From: Deltaproteobacteria bacterium
GTDB lineage: Bacteria > Myxococcota_A > Polyangia > Haliangiales > JADYYK01
DNA length: 64,000 bases
Assembly (NCBI GenBank): GCA_020853705.1
Contig: JADYYK010000271.1
Coordinates: forward strand, 20,496 to 84,495
Direction of reading: 5' to 3'
The notes under the pieces were generated by a model that saw only the letters and a list, made by a program, of their open reading frames with translations, was not told the origin of the DNA and did no database searches. Numbering within the stretch: position 1 is the first letter of the stretch; each line of letters starts with the position of its first letter. Position numbers and translations under genes: made by a program. This document shows positions 11,657 to 19,997 of the stretch, piece by piece.

Positions 11657-11738
11657 GGTCGGTCAGGTCCTTGCCCGCGGCTTCAGGATCGGGCCCCCCG
11701 CGTGGTGGGGCAACTTCTCAGGGGTCACAGGTGTGGGA

Positions 11739-13466
11739 TCAGTGGCCCCCGCCGCCCCCGCCGCCGGCGCCATCGTCGGCCGCGGTGACCCGGATGATCT
11801 CCTCGGGCGTGGTCAGCCCCTCGACGACCTTCTTGTTGCCGGACATGCGCAGCGACTGCATGCCGAGGCGGATGGCCTCGGCCTTGAGCTCGGTGGTCGA
11901 GGCGCCCTGCAGCACCAGCTCCTTGAGGCCATCGTAGAAGGGCATGACCTCGTAGAGCGCGACGCGCCCCTTGTAGCCGGTGTTGGCGCAGGTCCGGCAG
12001 CCGGCGCCCTTGAACTGCTTCACCGTCCTGGCCACGTCAGGCTTGATGCCGAGGTCGGTCAGGACCTCCAGGTTGCCCTCGACCGGCTGCTTGCAGTCGT
12101 TGCAGATCTTGCGCGCCAGGCGCTGCGCCACGATCAGGTTGACCGAGGCCGTGACCAGGAAGGGCTCGACGCCCATGTTGAGCAGACGGTTGATGGTCGA
12201 CGGTGAGTCGTTGGTGTGCAGCGTCGACAGCACGAGGTGGCCGGTGAGCGCGGCCTTGACCGCGATCTCGGCCGTCTCGTAGTCACGGATCTCGCCGACC
12301 ATGATGATGTTGGGGTCCTGGCGCAGGAAGGCGCGCAGAGCGGTGGCGAAGTTGAGGCCGATGTCGTCGTGCATCTGGACCTGGTTGATGCCAGGCAGGT
12401 TGAACTCGACGGGGTCCTCGGCGGTCGAGATGTTGCGCGTGACCTGGTTGAGCTCCGACAGCGCGGAGTACAGCGTGGTGGTCTTGCCCGACCCGGTGGG
12501 GCCGGTGACCAGGACCATGCCGTAGGGCAGCGAGATGGCCTTCTTGAAGGCGGCCAGCGGGTCGGGATCGAACCCGAGCTTGGTCATGTCGAGCTGCAGG
12601 TTGCCCTTGTCGAGCAGTCGCATGACGATCTTCTCGCCAAACAACGTCGGCAGCACCGAGACGCGGTAGTCCATCTCGCGGTTCTTGCCCAGCTTGAGCT
12701 TGATGCGACCGTCCTGCGGCAGGCGGCGCTCGGCGATGTCGAGCGAGGCCATGATCTTGATGCGCGAGGTGATGGCGTTGCGCAGGCGCAGCGGCGGCTT
12801 CATCTCCTCGTAGAGGACGCCGTCGATGCGGTAGCGGATGCGGAACTCCTTCTCGTACGGCTCGACGTGGATGTCGGAGGCGTTCTTCTTGATGGCGTTG
12901 ACCAGGATGAGGTTGCAAAGCTTGACGACCGGGGCCTCGCCCGACTGGCGCTCGAGGTCGACGATGTTCTCGCCGCTGGCGTCGCCGGCGGCGAAGTCGA
13001 TCTCGGCCTCGTCGAAGCCCTCGAGGACGGTGTCGTAGGCCTCGGTGGTCTCGTAGTGCCGGTTGATGGTCTCTTCGATCGCGGTCTCGGACGCGACCAC
13101 CGGCTCGATGTTGTACTGGGTCAGGAACTTGAGCTCGTCGATGGCGTAGATGTTCGACGGGTCGCTCATGGCCACGATCAGGGTGGAGCCGGCCCGGTTG
13201 ATGGGCACCACCATGTGCTTGCGCGCGACGTCCTTGGGGATGAGCTTGAGCAGGTCGGGATCGAGCTCGAACTCGTTCAGGTTGATCGACGGCAGCGAGT
13301 ACTGCCGGGCCAGGAAGTTGGTCAGATCGGCGTCCTTGATGAAGCCGAGCTTGGTCAGCGACTTGCCCAGGCGGCTGCCGCTCTTCTTGGTCTCCTCCTG
13401 CGCCTTCTGCAGCTGTTGCAGCGAGATCATCTTCTCGCGGACGAGGAGCTCACCGAGTCTGCTCAT
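11739..13466 (-). CDS. pilB: Type IV pilus extension ATPase PilB
   Basis: 575 residues. Powers pilus assembly. The N-terminus has an MshEN-type domain (LGELLVREKMISLQQLQKA; GFIKDADLTNFLARQY). The ATPase core has Walker A GPTGSGKTTT, Asp box EDPVEFNLPGINQ, Walker B VGEIRDYETAEIA and His box LVLSTLHTND. The tetracysteine zinc site is CNDCKQ plus CRTCANTGYKGR, typical of PilB/GspE. First gene of the pil operon and divergent from the dehydrogenase gene at 13602. The C-terminus ends in a glycine run. MshEN domains often bind c-di-GMP; the exact ligand residues were not verified. Confidence 0.95.
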   Translation of the reverse strand: MSRLGELLVREKMISLQQLQKAQEETKKSGSRLGKSLTKLGFIKDADLTNFLARQYSLPSINLNEFELDPDLLKLIPKDVARKHMVVPINRAGSTLIVAMSDPSNIYAIDELKFLTQYNIEPVVASETAIEETINRHYETTEAYDTVLEGFDEAEIDFAAGDASGENIVDLERQSGEAPVVKLCNLILVNAIKKNASDIHVEPYEKEFRIRYRIDGVLYEEMKPPLRLRNAITSRIKIMASLDIAERRLPQDGRIKLKLGKNREMDYRVSVLPTLFGEKIVMRLLDKGNLQLDMTKLGFDPDPLAAFKKAISLPYGMVLVTGPTGSGKTTTLYSALSELNQVTRNISTAEDPVEFNLPGINQVQMHDDIGLNFATALRAFLRQDPNIIMVGEIRDYETAEIAVKAALTGHLVLSTLHTNDSPSTINRLLNMGVEPFLVTASVNLIVAQRLARKICNDCKQPVEGNLEVLTDLGIKPDVARTVKQFKGAGCRTCANTGYKGRVALYEVMPFYDGLKELVLQGASTTELKAEAIRLGMQSLRMSGNKKVVEGLTTPEEIIRVTAADDGAGGGGGGGH

Positions 13467-13601
13467 CTTGAACCTCTCAAGGGACCGCTAGCTGGGACGC
13501 ATGCACGCACGCTCGTCGCCGCCCTGGACCCCTCCCGCGAGACGTGCCGAAACCTACGGACTTTCCCGACTATACCAGAATCTGCGCTATGGTGCCGCAC
13601 C

Positions 13602-14705
13602 ATGAAGGGTGACGAGTTCGGGCGCCACCGGGTGCTCTCGCCCGCGGGGGCGCTGCCGCAGGCCGCCGAGCGGCTGGATGCCGAGATGGACGGGGCCACG
13701 CATGTCTACGACGACGAGGTCGAGCTGGATGCCGAGGTCCTGAACATCGACTCGGCGAGCTTCCGGCAGATCGAGGAGTCGGTGCTGGCGGCCGGGGTGG
13801 CGCCGGCCGGCCTGGACGCGGCGGTCGCAAAGGTCGTGCTCGACACGGTGCGGGCGCGCGGGAAGCAGCACAACCCGGTGACCGGGTCGGGCGGCATGCT
13901 GCTCGGGCGGGTGCGGCGCATCGGGGCCGCGGTGGCCGACGTGGTCGGGCTGGGGCGTGGGCTGGCGGTGGGGGACCGGGTGGCGACGCTGGTGTCGCTG
14001 ACGACGACGCCGCTGCGCCTCGAGCGGGTGGTCGCGGTCCGGCGGGCCCAGCACCAGCTCGAGGTGGTCGGGCGCGCGGTGCTGTTCGCGACCGGCCAGC
14101 TGGTCAAGCTGCCGACGGATCTGCAGGAGGACATGGCGCTGGCGGCGCTGGACGTCGCGGGCGCGGCGCCGCAGGTGGCGCGGCTGGCGCGGGCCATGGG
14201 CGCGCGCCGGGTCGCGGTGCTGGGCGGGGGCGGCAAGAGCGGCGTGCTGGCGTGCGCGGCGGCGCGCGCGGCGGTGGGGCCGAGCAGCGCCGGTGGACGG
14301 GTGGTCGCCATCGAGGGCGGCGCCAGCTACGCGGCGCAGCTCGAGGCGCTGGGGCTGTGTGACGCCGTCATCGTGCATGACGCGCGTGATGCCCTGGGCG
14401 TGCGCGACCGTGTGCTGGCGGCGGCGGGCGGTGAGGTCGACCTCATGGTCAGCTGCGTGAACGTGCCCGACGTGGAGATGTCGGCCATCCTGGCCACCCG
14501 CAACGGCGGAACCGTCTATTTCTTCTCGATGGCGACGAGTTTTACCAAGGCGGCCCTGGGCGCCGAGGGTGTGTCACGCGACGTGACCATGATCATCGGC
14601 AACGGCTATTGCCCCGGACATGCGGAGGAAACCGTGGCGCTGCTGCGTGAATTGCCGGCGCTCCGGGCGCTGTTCGAGGCCCGCTATGGACGTGCGCGCG
14701 GGTAG
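13602..14705 (+). CDS. kdd: L-erythro-3,5-diaminohexanoate dehydrogenase
   Basis: 367 residues from ATG 13602. The family oxidises 3,5-diaminohexanoate to 5-amino-3-oxohexanoate with NAD(P) in lysine fermentation. Recognisable blocks: FGRHRVLSPAGALPQAA near the N-terminus, LNIDSASFRQIEESV, the hallmark HNPVTGSGGMLLGRV, GDRVATLVSLTTTPL, LAALDVAGAAPQVARLA, the dinucleotide loop VAVLGGGGKSGVLA, and near the end GNGYCPGHAEETVALL. Length matches the family. None of the other lysine-fermentation genes (aminomutases, kce, kal) is in the window, so it stands alone. Divergent from pilB across a 135-base gap in which I see no firm promoter. Assignment is from remembered family motifs. Confidence 0.88.
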   Translation: MKGDEFGRHRVLSPAGALPQAAERLDAEMDGATHVYDDEVELDAEVLNIDSASFRQIEESVLAAGVAPAGLDAAVAKVVLDTVRARGKQHNPVTGSGGMLLGRVRRIGAAVADVVGLGRGLAVGDRVATLVSLTTTPLRLERVVAVRRAQHQLEVVGRAVLFATGQLVKLPTDLQEDMALAALDVAGAAPQVARLARAMGARRVAVLGGGGKSGVLACAAARAAVGPSSAGGRVVAIEGGASYAAQLEALGLCDAVIVHDARDALGVRDRVLAAAGGEVDLMVSCVNVPDVEMSAILATRNGGTVYFFSMATSFTKAALGAEGVSRDVTMIIGNGYCPGHAEETVALLRELPALRALFEARYGRARG

Positions 14706-14930
14706 GCAACGCGGGGGTGTTGGGTAGCCTGGCTCACCCGAAACAACGTCAACAAACAATTGGCTGACTCCAGCGTCTCATGAGGTGTGGAGACGCCGGG
14801 AAATCGGCTGCGCGGAATGGCAGGGGCCAGCGCGCGCGTTGACGGGGAGGGGGCGCGCAGCAAAAAGTTGCCCCCCGGAGAAGACGGTCCGATTTTGACG
14901 AGCAAGGCAAAGCTGCTGGAGGAGATCGAC

Positions 14931-15137
14931 ATGGGCCACGCACACGAGGTCGCGCAGATCCGGCGCACGCTGCGCGACATGCTGATGTCCGACCGCTACG
15001 ACGGGGCCTCCGAGGTGCTGGCGCGCTTCTTCCGGCTGGCGCTGGAGGGTCGCGAGGTCGCCTCGCCCGAGCTGGTCAAGGAGGCCGAGCGCTGGAAGGC
15101 GCGGCTGGCCATCCTGACGCGCGTCTCTGCTTTCTGA
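14931..15137 (+). CDS. Small hypothetical helical protein
   Basis: 68 residues from ATG 14931, chosen because GGAGGAG lies seven bases upstream. In-frame TTG 14895 and GTG 14787 would extend it, but the added stretch reads like untranslated sequence (Gly/Arg/Pro-rich). The product is two or three amphipathic helices (RRTLRDMLMSDRYDGASEVL, VSPELVKEAERWKARL-like pattern). No domain recognised. The next gene starts one base after its stop, so the two are probably co-transcribed. The 225 bases between the dehydrogenase stop and this start hold no other supported feature. Confidence 0.5.
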   Translation: MGHAHEVAQIRRTLRDMLMSDRYDGASEVLARFFRLALEGREVASPELVKEAERWKARLAILTRVSAF

Positions 15138-15138
15138 G

Positions 15139-15564
15139 GTGAGGCGGACCCGGGTCGCGTGCGCGCTGGCGCTGCTGCTGTGCGCTGGCGCCGCGCGGGT
15201 GGCGCGGGCGCAAGGGCAGGGCAACGATGACGACTGGCTGGGCCGTGACAAGGCGGGCCACTTCGTCGCCAGCGTGGCGGTGGCGGCGGGCGGCTATGGC
15301 CTGGGCGCGCTGGTGTGGGACGGCCGCGGGGCGCGCGCGCTGAGCGGGGCCTCGCTGGCGCTGGCGGCCGGGATCGGCAAGGAGCTGTACGACCTGGGTG
15401 GCCACGGCGACCCGTCGCTGCGCGACCTGACCTGGGACGTCGCGGGCACCTTGACCGGGGTCGCGCTGGCGTGGGCCATCGATCGACTGCTCGGTGACGA
15501 CGACGGCGGGTCCGAAAACCCGGGCGCGGCCTCGCGGGGCGGCGTGGTGGTGTTTCACTTCTGA
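15139..15564 (+). CDS. YfiM/DUF2279-like exported protein
   Basis: 141 residues from GTG 15139. N-terminal signal sequence (ALALLLCAGAARVARA-Q). The mature part has the pattern of the YfiM/DUF2279 group: GRDKAGHFVASVAVAAGGYG, then GIGKELYDLGGHGDPSLRDLTWDVAGT, with an Asp-Lys-x2-His start, a central Lys-Glu-x2-Asp and a later Asp-x3-Asp, and two hydrophobic stretches. The role of that group is not known; members are membrane or periplasmic. It begins one base after the preceding small gene. Assignment is by motif pattern only. Confidence 0.6.
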   Translation: MRRTRVACALALLLCAGAARVARAQGQGNDDDWLGRDKAGHFVASVAVAAGGYGLGALVWDGRGARALSGASLALAAGIGKELYDLGGHGDPSLRDLTWDVAGTLTGVALAWAIDRLLGDDDGGSENPGAASRGGVVVFHF

Positions 15565-15663
15565 GTGCTAGAGTGGCGGGATGGGAGGCTGGCCCAGCCC
15601 CGGGGCGGTGGCGGACGCGCAGCGTGACGTCGCCGGGTTCGCGCGTGTGCGGGCGGGCAGGCC

Positions 15664-16188
15664 ATGACCGCGCGAAAGGCCGTGACGCCGACCGTCACGA
15701 TCGTCGTCGTCCCGACCGGTGACACCCCCGACGGCTTCGAGGACATGTCGGTCGACGAGCGTCGAGCAGCCAGCCGCGGCGCCTGGGAGACGTTTCCCCT
15801 GCGCTCCGGCCGGCTGCTCGACACCTTCCTGATGAAGGCCACCGGGGTCGATCTCGGCGTGCTCCGCTGCGAAGATCGCAAGCGCGAGGGGCAGGTGCTG
15901 CAGACCAGCCTGTGGCCTCGCTCGACCATCGTCGAGGTGATCCGCGATCTCGCGGGCCTGGTCGAGAAGCGGCCCGACGACACCGCGAAGGCCCTGCGCA
16001 AGCACGGCGGAGACGTCGCCACCCTCGCGCGCGTGACCAGGGCGCTGAAGTCAGGCGCCTGGCCCGACGCCGGTGATCCCGCCGTGGAGGCCGCCGCGTT
16101 CACGCACCAGCTGCTCGGCTATGCACGCATCGCGAAGGCGGAGAAGATGGGGCTGTGCTGGGAGTTCCGTGGCAAGGTCGTCGTCTGA
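15664..16188 (+). CDS. Hypothetical cytoplasmic protein
   Basis: 174 residues from ATG 15664. No signal peptide or membrane segment. The N-terminal third is strand-rich (TVTIVVVPTGDTPDGF), the remainder helical with charged surfaces (LVEKRPDDTAKALRKHGGDV). One Cys near the C-terminus and one in LRCEDRK. No known family is recognised. Codon use is that of its neighbours. It faces the PPC lipoprotein gene convergently with a 28-base gap. Confidence 0.55.
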   Translation: MTARKAVTPTVTIVVVPTGDTPDGFEDMSVDERRAASRGAWETFPLRSGRLLDTFLMKATGVDLGVLRCEDRKREGQVLQTSLWPRSTIVEVIRDLAGLVEKRPDDTAKALRKHGGDVATLARVTRALKSGAWPDAGDPAVEAAAFTHQLLGYARIAKAEKMGLCWEFRGKVVV

Positions 16189-16216
16189 GCGACCGCCTTG
16201 GGTGCTTCGGCTGGGG

Positions 16217-16843
16217 CTACTGCACGTCGAGGGTCAGCGTGTAGGTGTTGCGCACGCCCGGGTCCTTGCCCTTGATCTTGAAGTAGTACTTGCCGCCCGG
16301 GATGTTGGTGATGTCGATGCTCTCGAAGTTGTTGCTCATCGAGGAGCCATCGCTGAAGCGCAGCTGCGAGGCGGCGTTGTCGAGCACCGCCAGCGTCAGG
16401 TCACCCGCGGTGTGCGTGAAGTCGAGGCGCAGCGTCAGGTGCTGGCCACCGGTCAGCATGGCCCAGTACATGTCGGCGTCGTCCTGCGAGCAGATCCCGA
16501 CCGAGTCGACCACATAGTGCTGTGCGGGCAGCTGGATGGCCGCCGCGGTGCTGTCGTTGGGCTCGAAGTCGCGATCGGGCGGGCCGTCGCACGAGGTCGC
16601 GACCATGCCGTCGGTGCTGGGGCCACCGTCGCTGCCACCGCCGCTGGCGCGCTTGCAGGTGGGCTTGATCAGCGTCGGGCTGTCGTCACAGACGTAGCCG
16701 CTGGGACAGCGCGGCGTGCCGCTGGCGCAGAAGAATGGCTGATCGGGCAGCTCGGGGGCGTAGGGATCGCAGCCCGTCCCGACGCCGGCGTACAGGCCGG
16801 CAGCGGCGGACATCATCAGCAGGGTGGCGAGGCGGAGGCGCAT
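16217..16843 (-). CDS. PPC-domain secreted protein (probable lipoprotein)
   Basis: 208 residues from ATG 16843 with AGGAG six bases upstream. The signal peptide ends AGVGTGC, giving a likely lipid-attached Cys at position 25. A short Cys-rich stretch (FFCASGTPRCPSGYVC) of the kind seen in many myxobacterial lipoproteins follows, then a Gly/Ser linker. A C-terminal pre-peptidase (PPC) beta-sandwich follows: FEPNDSTAAAIQL, DDADMYWAMLTGGQHLTLRLDF, GDLTLAVLD, PGGKYYFKIKG. PPC domains usually accompany secreted peptidases, but no catalytic domain is present. Surface binding is the most one can infer. Confidence 0.75.
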   Translation of the reverse strand: MRLRLATLLMMSAAAGLYAGVGTGCDPYAPELPDQPFFCASGTPRCPSGYVCDDSPTLIKPTCKRASGGGSDGGPSTDGMVATSCDGPPDRDFEPNDSTAAAIQLPAQHYVVDSVGICSQDDADMYWAMLTGGQHLTLRLDFTHTAGDLTLAVLDNAASQLRFSDGSSMSNNFESIDITNIPGGKYYFKIKGKDPGVRNTYTLTLDVQ

Positions 16844-16870
16844 GCAGGCTCCTGATAGGCGAACGAAAGG

Positions 16871-18217
16871 CTAGAACTCGAACCCACCGGAGGCGCCGAT
16901 CAGCCCCGGTGTGATCATCGGTGCGGCGTAGATCCGCCGGCTGCGGCGCGAGGCGTCCTCGTCGTCCCCCACGTCGTCGTCCATGTCGGAGTCGGCCGCC
17001 GGCTTGCGGTAGGTCGGCTTGTCGAACACGAACAGCGCGGCGGCGCCGGCGCCCACGACCAGCCCGCTGATCATGAACACGTTGCCCCACTTCTCGTAGT
17101 ATTCGCCGTCGACCTGGAACTGGCGTGGATCGCCCGCGAACGAGCGCGTCGGGCCGCCCGAGGCGGCGTCCTCGATCTCGCCGGAGCGGCTGGCCGCGGT
17201 GCGGTTGTAGTAGATCCCGACGCCCAGCATGGCGCCGCCGACGCCGGCCGCGACCCACTTCCAGATCCGGAAGCGGGTCTTGCCGGTGCGCACGCCGCGG
17301 TCGGTGTTGCCGCCGCCGAGCGGCGGATCTTCGTCGATTTCACGACCCTTGGGGCCGCCGCCGCCCTTGACCTTGCCGGGGCCGAGATCCTCGACGTCGT
17401 TGTAGTAGCGCGGCTTGGCGCCCTCATCGACCAGGATGACGTTGGGGCTGCCGGCGCGACCGGTGCTCCACACCGACTTGCCAGTGGCCTGGTCGATGAC
17501 GTCGATGTAGTACTGCACGGTCGAGCCGCGCATGGCGGCGCGTGGGATGCGCGCGATGTGCTCGTTGTAGCGCTGGCGGAAGGTCACCGGCGCGAAGTCC
17601 TTCTGCCCGGACGAGCGGTAGTACAGGGTCGCGGTCACCGACAGGTTGGTCGGCACCATCAGGCTGAGATCGAGCGGGTAGCCCGGGGGCGCGTCCTCGA
17701 CCGCGCGGTGCTGGAACTCGGTGATGGTCACCGGCGGAGGCGTGTTGTCGGGTGGCGTCTTGTCGGGTGGCACCTTGTCGGGTGGCACCTTGTCGGGGGG
17801 CACCTTGTCGGGCGGATTGGCCGCTGCCTCGGCGGCGATCTCCTTCTTGAGCTCGGGCAGACGTGCCTTGGCGACGTCGAGGTTCCCGGTGCCCGGGGGC
17901 GCGTCGGCGATGAACTTCTCGTAGTAGTGATCGGCAAGCGTCTTGTCGTTCAGCTTGTCGTACGTGAAGGCGATGTTGTAGAGCAGCAGGGGCAGCTGCT
18001 TGAGCTTGTAGGCCTCCTTGAACTCCTTGACGGCCTCCTGGTACTTGCCCTCTTCGAACAGCTTCTGACCCTTGCCGAAGCGCTGCTTGGCGAGCTCGAG
18101 CTCCAGGTCTTTCTCCTGCGCCGAGGCGATGGGGGTCAGACCGGCACCGAGCAGCACGACCGGCGTCAGCACGGCCGCGAGCAGCGCGCCGCGCGCGAGA
18201 CGATGGATGAAGTTCAC
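16871..18217 (-). CDS. Secreted TPR protein with PPDK repeat linker and Ig-like domain
   Basis: 448 residues from GTG 18217, preceded by GGAGGA. A signal peptide ends ASAQ. TPR units follow (FGKGQKLFEEGKYQEAVKEF, LPLLLYNIAFTYDKLNDKTL). A linker of four PPDK(V/T) repeats then PPDNT comes from 15-base tandem repeats near 17745-17815. Next is an Ig-like domain (TATLYYRSSGQKDF to TVQYYIDVID). A hydrophobic segment (WKWVAAGVGGAMLGVGIYY) and a second one (MISGLVVGAGAAALFVF) follow, then a tail ending in F. The TPR plus Ig-like layout matches the protein at 674-2167. Function is unknown; probably an envelope scaffold. Confidence 0.7.
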   Translation of the reverse strand: MNFIHRLARGALLAAVLTPVVLLGAGLTPIASAQEKDLELELAKQRFGKGQKLFEEGKYQEAVKEFKEAYKLKQLPLLLYNIAFTYDKLNDKTLADHYYEKFIADAPPGTGNLDVAKARLPELKKEIAAEAAANPPDKVPPDKVPPDKVPPDKTPPDNTPPPVTITEFQHRAVEDAPPGYPLDLSLMVPTNLSVTATLYYRSSGQKDFAPVTFRQRYNEHIARIPRAAMRGSTVQYYIDVIDQATGKSVWSTGRAGSPNVILVDEGAKPRYYNDVEDLGPGKVKGGGGPKGREIDEDPPLGGGNTDRGVRTGKTRFRIWKWVAAGVGGAMLGVGIYYNRTAASRSGEIEDAASGGPTRSFAGDPRQFQVDGEYYEKWGNVFMISGLVVGAGAAALFVFDKPTYRKPAADSDMDDDVGDDEDASRRSRRIYAAPMITPGLIGASGGFEF

Positions 18218-18263
18218 GGGGAGTCCTCCTCGAAACGAGGCGGGTTATACACTAGAGGCGGGG

Positions 18264-19520
18264 CTAATTCGCAAACGGATCGACGATTCCACCCGCTTTT
18301 TTCGTGGTGGTCTTCTTGGGCGTCGACTTGGTGGGCTTGCTTGCAGGCTTCTGAGCCGGCGTAGCGAACGGGTCGGCGATGGAGCCCTTCACCGCGGCCG
18401 GCTTGGTGGCCGGCTTGGCGGCGACCGGCTTGGTGGCCGGCTTGCTGGTGGTCGGCTTCTTGGCCTCGACCGGGAGCGGGGTCACGATCGGCGCCGGGGC
18501 CGGCTCGACCACGGCGGCGGCAGCGGCGGGGGCGGGGGCGATGGGCTCGACCACCGGCGCGGGGGCCGCCGAGGCGGCGGGCGCGACGGGCAGCGGCTCG
18601 ACCACGGGGGCGGGCGCGGCGACGGCGGCGGGATCGGGCTGGACCGCGCCAGGTGCCGCGGCCGGATCGGCGGGGGCGCCAGCGCTGACCGGGGCGGCGG
18701 CCGGGGCCGCGGCGCTGCCGGTCGGAACCATCGGCGCGGTCGGCGCGGCGGTGGCGCCGGTGTCCTTCTTGGTGCTGTCCTTCTTCATCGTCATGCGCAC
18801 GACGAAGAAGACGACCACGGCGCCGGCGGCGAAGGCCACCAGCAGCGCCGGCAGACCGAGGCCCTTCTTGACCACCACGGGCGGCGCGGCGGCGACCGGG
18901 ACCGCGGCGGCGACCACCGGCGGCTTGGGCAGCTTGGCGACCACCTCGGTCTTGTCGGAGACCACCGGCTTGGCCGAGGCCGCCTCGTCCGCATCGTCAT
19001 CGCCATCCGTGTCGATGTCGATGTCCTCGGGCGGCGCCTTGCGCAGCGCGATCTCGGCGGCCTGCGCGGCGACCGCGGCGTGGGCCTGGATGGCGCTGCC
19101 GTTCTTGGGCGTGCCGCTCGGCTTGCGCTTCTTCCCGGAGGGGGCGGGCTCGGCCTTGCCGACCTTGTCGTCGGGCATGACCGGGCGGCCGACCAGGGTC
19201 GACTTGTTCAGCAGCTCGGGCGCCGGCGTGCCCTGGGGGCGCTCGGCGTCCTTGTCGCCGGCCACGCCCCAGCCATCGAACTCCTCGATGGCCTGCGTGT
19301 TGGCGCGGGTGATGAACGCCTCCAGGGCGTCTTCCACCGACTTCTCACGGCCTGAGTTGCGGCTGGCTTCGATCTTCACGTTGGCCTTCCCCTCGGGCTC
19401 CGCCGACGCCTTGTGAGCGTGGCCGTTGGTCCCATTTTTACCGTTGCTACCACCCTCGGAGGCCGCGGCCTCTTCAGGGTCCACCTTCTGGACGCGCTCG
19501 GTGTCATCCGGTTCCGACAT
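18264..19520 (-). CDS. Ala/Pro/Lys-rich single-pass membrane protein
   Basis: 418 residues. An acidic, Lys/Glu/Gly-rich N-terminal 200 residues are cytoplasmic in the likely topology. A single membrane helix (LPALLVAFAAGAVVVFFVV) is followed by the basic MTMKK, then 160 residues of Ala/Pro/Val-rich low complexity with KPATKPVAAKPATKPA repeats, ending in two copies of a DPFA motif (IADPFATPAQ, IVDPFAN). The layout resembles TonB-like or periplasm-spanning tethers but lacks a TonB C-terminal domain. No family can be named. Two duplicated DPFA ends could be a docking signal. Confidence 0.6.
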   Translation of the reverse strand: MSEPDDTERVQKVDPEEAAASEGGSNGKNGTNGHAHKASAEPEGKANVKIEASRNSGREKSVEDALEAFITRANTQAIEEFDGWGVAGDKDAERPQGTPAPELLNKSTLVGRPVMPDDKVGKAEPAPSGKKRKPSGTPKNGSAIQAHAAVAAQAAEIALRKAPPEDIDIDTDGDDDADEAASAKPVVSDKTEVVAKLPKPPVVAAAVPVAAAPPVVVKKGLGLPALLVAFAAGAVVVFFVVRMTMKKDSTKKDTGATAAPTAPMVPTGSAAAPAAAPVSAGAPADPAAAPGAVQPDPAAVAAPAPVVEPLPVAPAASAAPAPVVEPIAPAPAAAAAVVEPAPAPIVTPLPVEAKKPTTSKPATKPVAAKPATKPAAVKGSIADPFATPAQKPASKPTKSTPKKTTTKKAGGIVDPFAN

Positions 19521-19592
19521 TGCTGCGTCCTCCGCTGACTCGATTGAGAGGAGAGAATTCTAGCAACAACTCGGTCCCGGCGCCTGTGGCGC

Positions 19593-19829
19593 TTACGCCT
19601 CGACCTCGACCACGGGCAGTTCCCCGTGATATTCGCGGGCGCAGGCCTCGATGGCCGCGCGCTCGGCGAAGCCGCGACCGGCGATGACATCGCCGATGCG
19701 GACGCCGGTCTGCCAGTGATCGGCCAGGGCGTCGAGCAGCTCGCCCTCGGCGAGCACGCGGCGCTCGACCAGGAACTCGCCAAAGCGGATGGGCATCAGG
19801 ACGCGGCGTTCGAACGATTCGAGCTGCAT
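19593..19829 (-). CDS. Small MshEN-like protein
   Basis: 78 residues from ATG 19829 with GGGAG seven bases upstream. The sequence IRFGEFLVERRVLAEGELLDAL, then GVRIGDVIAGRGFAERAAIEA, resembles the N-terminal helical domain of secretion ATPases (compare PilB in this window, LGELLVREKMISLQQLQKA). The family is often called MshEN and can bind c-di-GMP. Here the domain stands alone with no ATPase. It ends LPVVEVEA. Single-domain copies are found in Myxococcota, but their role is not established. The divergent gap 19830-19997 before rlmI holds no feature I can support. Confidence 0.55.
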   Translation of the reverse strand: MQLESFERRVLMPIRFGEFLVERRVLAEGELLDALADHWQTGVRIGDVIAGRGFAERAAIEACAREYHGELPVVEVEA

Positions 19830-19997
19830 GTCTATCTCCCTACAGAGCCCTACAAAGCTGAACTGAATCTCATCTCCAGGGGTTCCAGTCAAGCGGATTC
19901 TTGGACACATTACCCCCTATGTCCCATGGAACAATCGTTCTCCGAGCAGCTTCGCGAGCTTGGCAGGGGTAGGGGGGTGCATTAGGATGCGCGCCTC

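Noticed and set aside
12216..13601. N-terminal extension of the dehydrogenase frame across pilB
   Set aside because: It is antisense to pilB; family similarity starts just after ATG 13602.
15565..15663. Possible small RNA or gene in the gap
   Set aside because: No promoter, terminator or coding signal seen.
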